Source: Acidimicrobiia bacterium (GTDB lineage: Bacteria > Actinomycetota > Acidimicrobiia > Spongiisociales > UBA5794). From it: DNA of 5,517 nucleotides. The notes under the pieces are model-generated. The model made no database searches. It had not been told where the DNA came from and worked only from the letters and a program-made list of their open reading frames with translations. The stretch is taken from contig JAOZMA010000164.1 in assembly GCA_029934555.1 (NCBI GenBank), positions 1 through 5,517 of the forward strand. The letters are read 5' to 3'. Positions within the stretch are counted from its first letter, which is position 1. Each line of letters begins with the position of its first letter. Both the position numbers and the translations under genes were made by a program. Of the stretch, positions 5,180 through 5,517 are shown piece by piece.

Positions 5180-5265
5180 GTGCAGTCATGCCGACAATCA
5201 TTCCACGGACCCGCCTGGCGATCGCAGTCTCGGATACCGTCGCAGGGACGGGCGGGGGTGAGGTC

Positions 5266-5271
5266 TAGCAT
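5266..5271 (+). promoter_or_regulatory. Possible -10 element of the S9 peptidase gene (leaderless)
   Basis: TAGCAT is six bases before the ATG at 5278, the same spacing seen at the HTH gene. It fits TANNNT, and no Shine-Dalgarno sequence is adjacent to the ATG, so a leaderless mRNA is likely. No convincing -35 is seen. The 122-bp gap (5156-5277) is divergent with the NifX-like gene, so both promoters share it. Confidence 0.45.
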
Positions 5272-5277
5272 CCGGAC

Positions 5278-5517
5278 ATGACCACAACAGCACCATTCGG
5301 ATCTTGGGAATCACCGATCGACGCAGCCGACACCGTCGCCGGGGTTGTCCGCTTCTCCGACATCCAATACGACGACGGGACCCTCTACTGGCTCGAGTCG
5401 CGCCCATCGGAGGGCGGCAGAACCGTGCTCGTGCGTCGTCTCGTGGGCGGCACTATCGATGAGGTGTTGACCGGCACATCGAAAGTACGAACGATGGTTC
5501 ACGAATACTGGGGAGGT
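5278..5517 (+). CDS. S9-family (prolyl oligopeptidase-type) peptidase, N-terminal fragment
   Basis: The first 80 codons of a gene run off the right edge. The start MTTTAPFGSWESPIDAADTV, the stretch LYWLESRPSEGGRTVLVRR (37-54) and VRTMVHEYWGG (70-80) match the N-terminal beta-propeller of actinobacterial S9 dipeptidyl aminopeptidase/acylaminoacyl-peptidase proteins. Their propellers open with 'dLYWLE.RP.EGGRtvlvrr' and '.R..VHEYGGG'. The C-terminal alpha/beta-hydrolase domain with the Ser-Asp-His triad would lie outside the window. There is no signal peptide, so the enzyme is probably cytoplasmic and degrades short peptides. It is divergent from the NifX-like/lipoprotein pair, and no functional link between them is evident. 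Confidence 0.88.
   Translation, partial: MTTTAPFGSWESPIDAADTVAGVVRFSDIQYDDGTLYWLESRPSEGGRTVLVRRLVGGTIDEVLTGTSKVRTMVHEYWGG

Overview
The window looks like the chromosome of a high-GC bacterium, most plausibly an actinobacterial lineage. The reasons are the G/C-rich coding style, GTG starts, a tRNA gene with an encoded CCA end, and several genes whose TANNNT -10 element sits only 6-7 bases before the start codon, the arrangement of leaderless actinobacterial mRNAs. This is inference; no phylogenetic marker is complete here.

Plus strand, left part (1-2217): the window opens inside a gene for a membrane-anchored protein with a DTTQAP repeat linker and a single C-terminal membrane helix. After 33 bases comes a 26-codon upstream ORF with a good ribosome binding site. 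Its stop codon overlaps the start of a complete SulP-family anion transporter gene (586 aa, C-terminal STAS domain). The short ORF and its hairpins look like a translationally coupled leader.

Minus strand, middle (2271-3715): a tRNA-Arg(CCU) gene is followed by a two-gene module read right to left. The module encodes an XRE-type helix-turn-helix protein and a Fic-domain protein that match the paired families 'mobile mystery protein A' and 'mobile mystery protein B', and the genes overlap by 4 bases (GTGA). Upstream lies the most striking non-coding structure here: three copies of an ACAAG-N6-CTTGT inverted repeat whose starts are exactly 33 bp apart. The gene-proximal copy lies within the spacer of a good promoter (TTGTAT-N17-TACAAT) that would start an mRNA exactly at the ATG of the regulator gene. 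This suggests an autoregulated toxin-antitoxin-like module with cooperative, helically phased repressor binding.

Right part (3716-5517): about 360 bases without a supportable gene are followed by a minus-strand pair sharing a TGATG junction, a NifX/NifB-type metal-cofactor-binding-domain protein upstream of an uncharacterised lipoprotein. Divergent from this pair, on the plus strand, starts an S9-family peptidase that runs off the window. Its -10 element is also placed for leaderless transcription.
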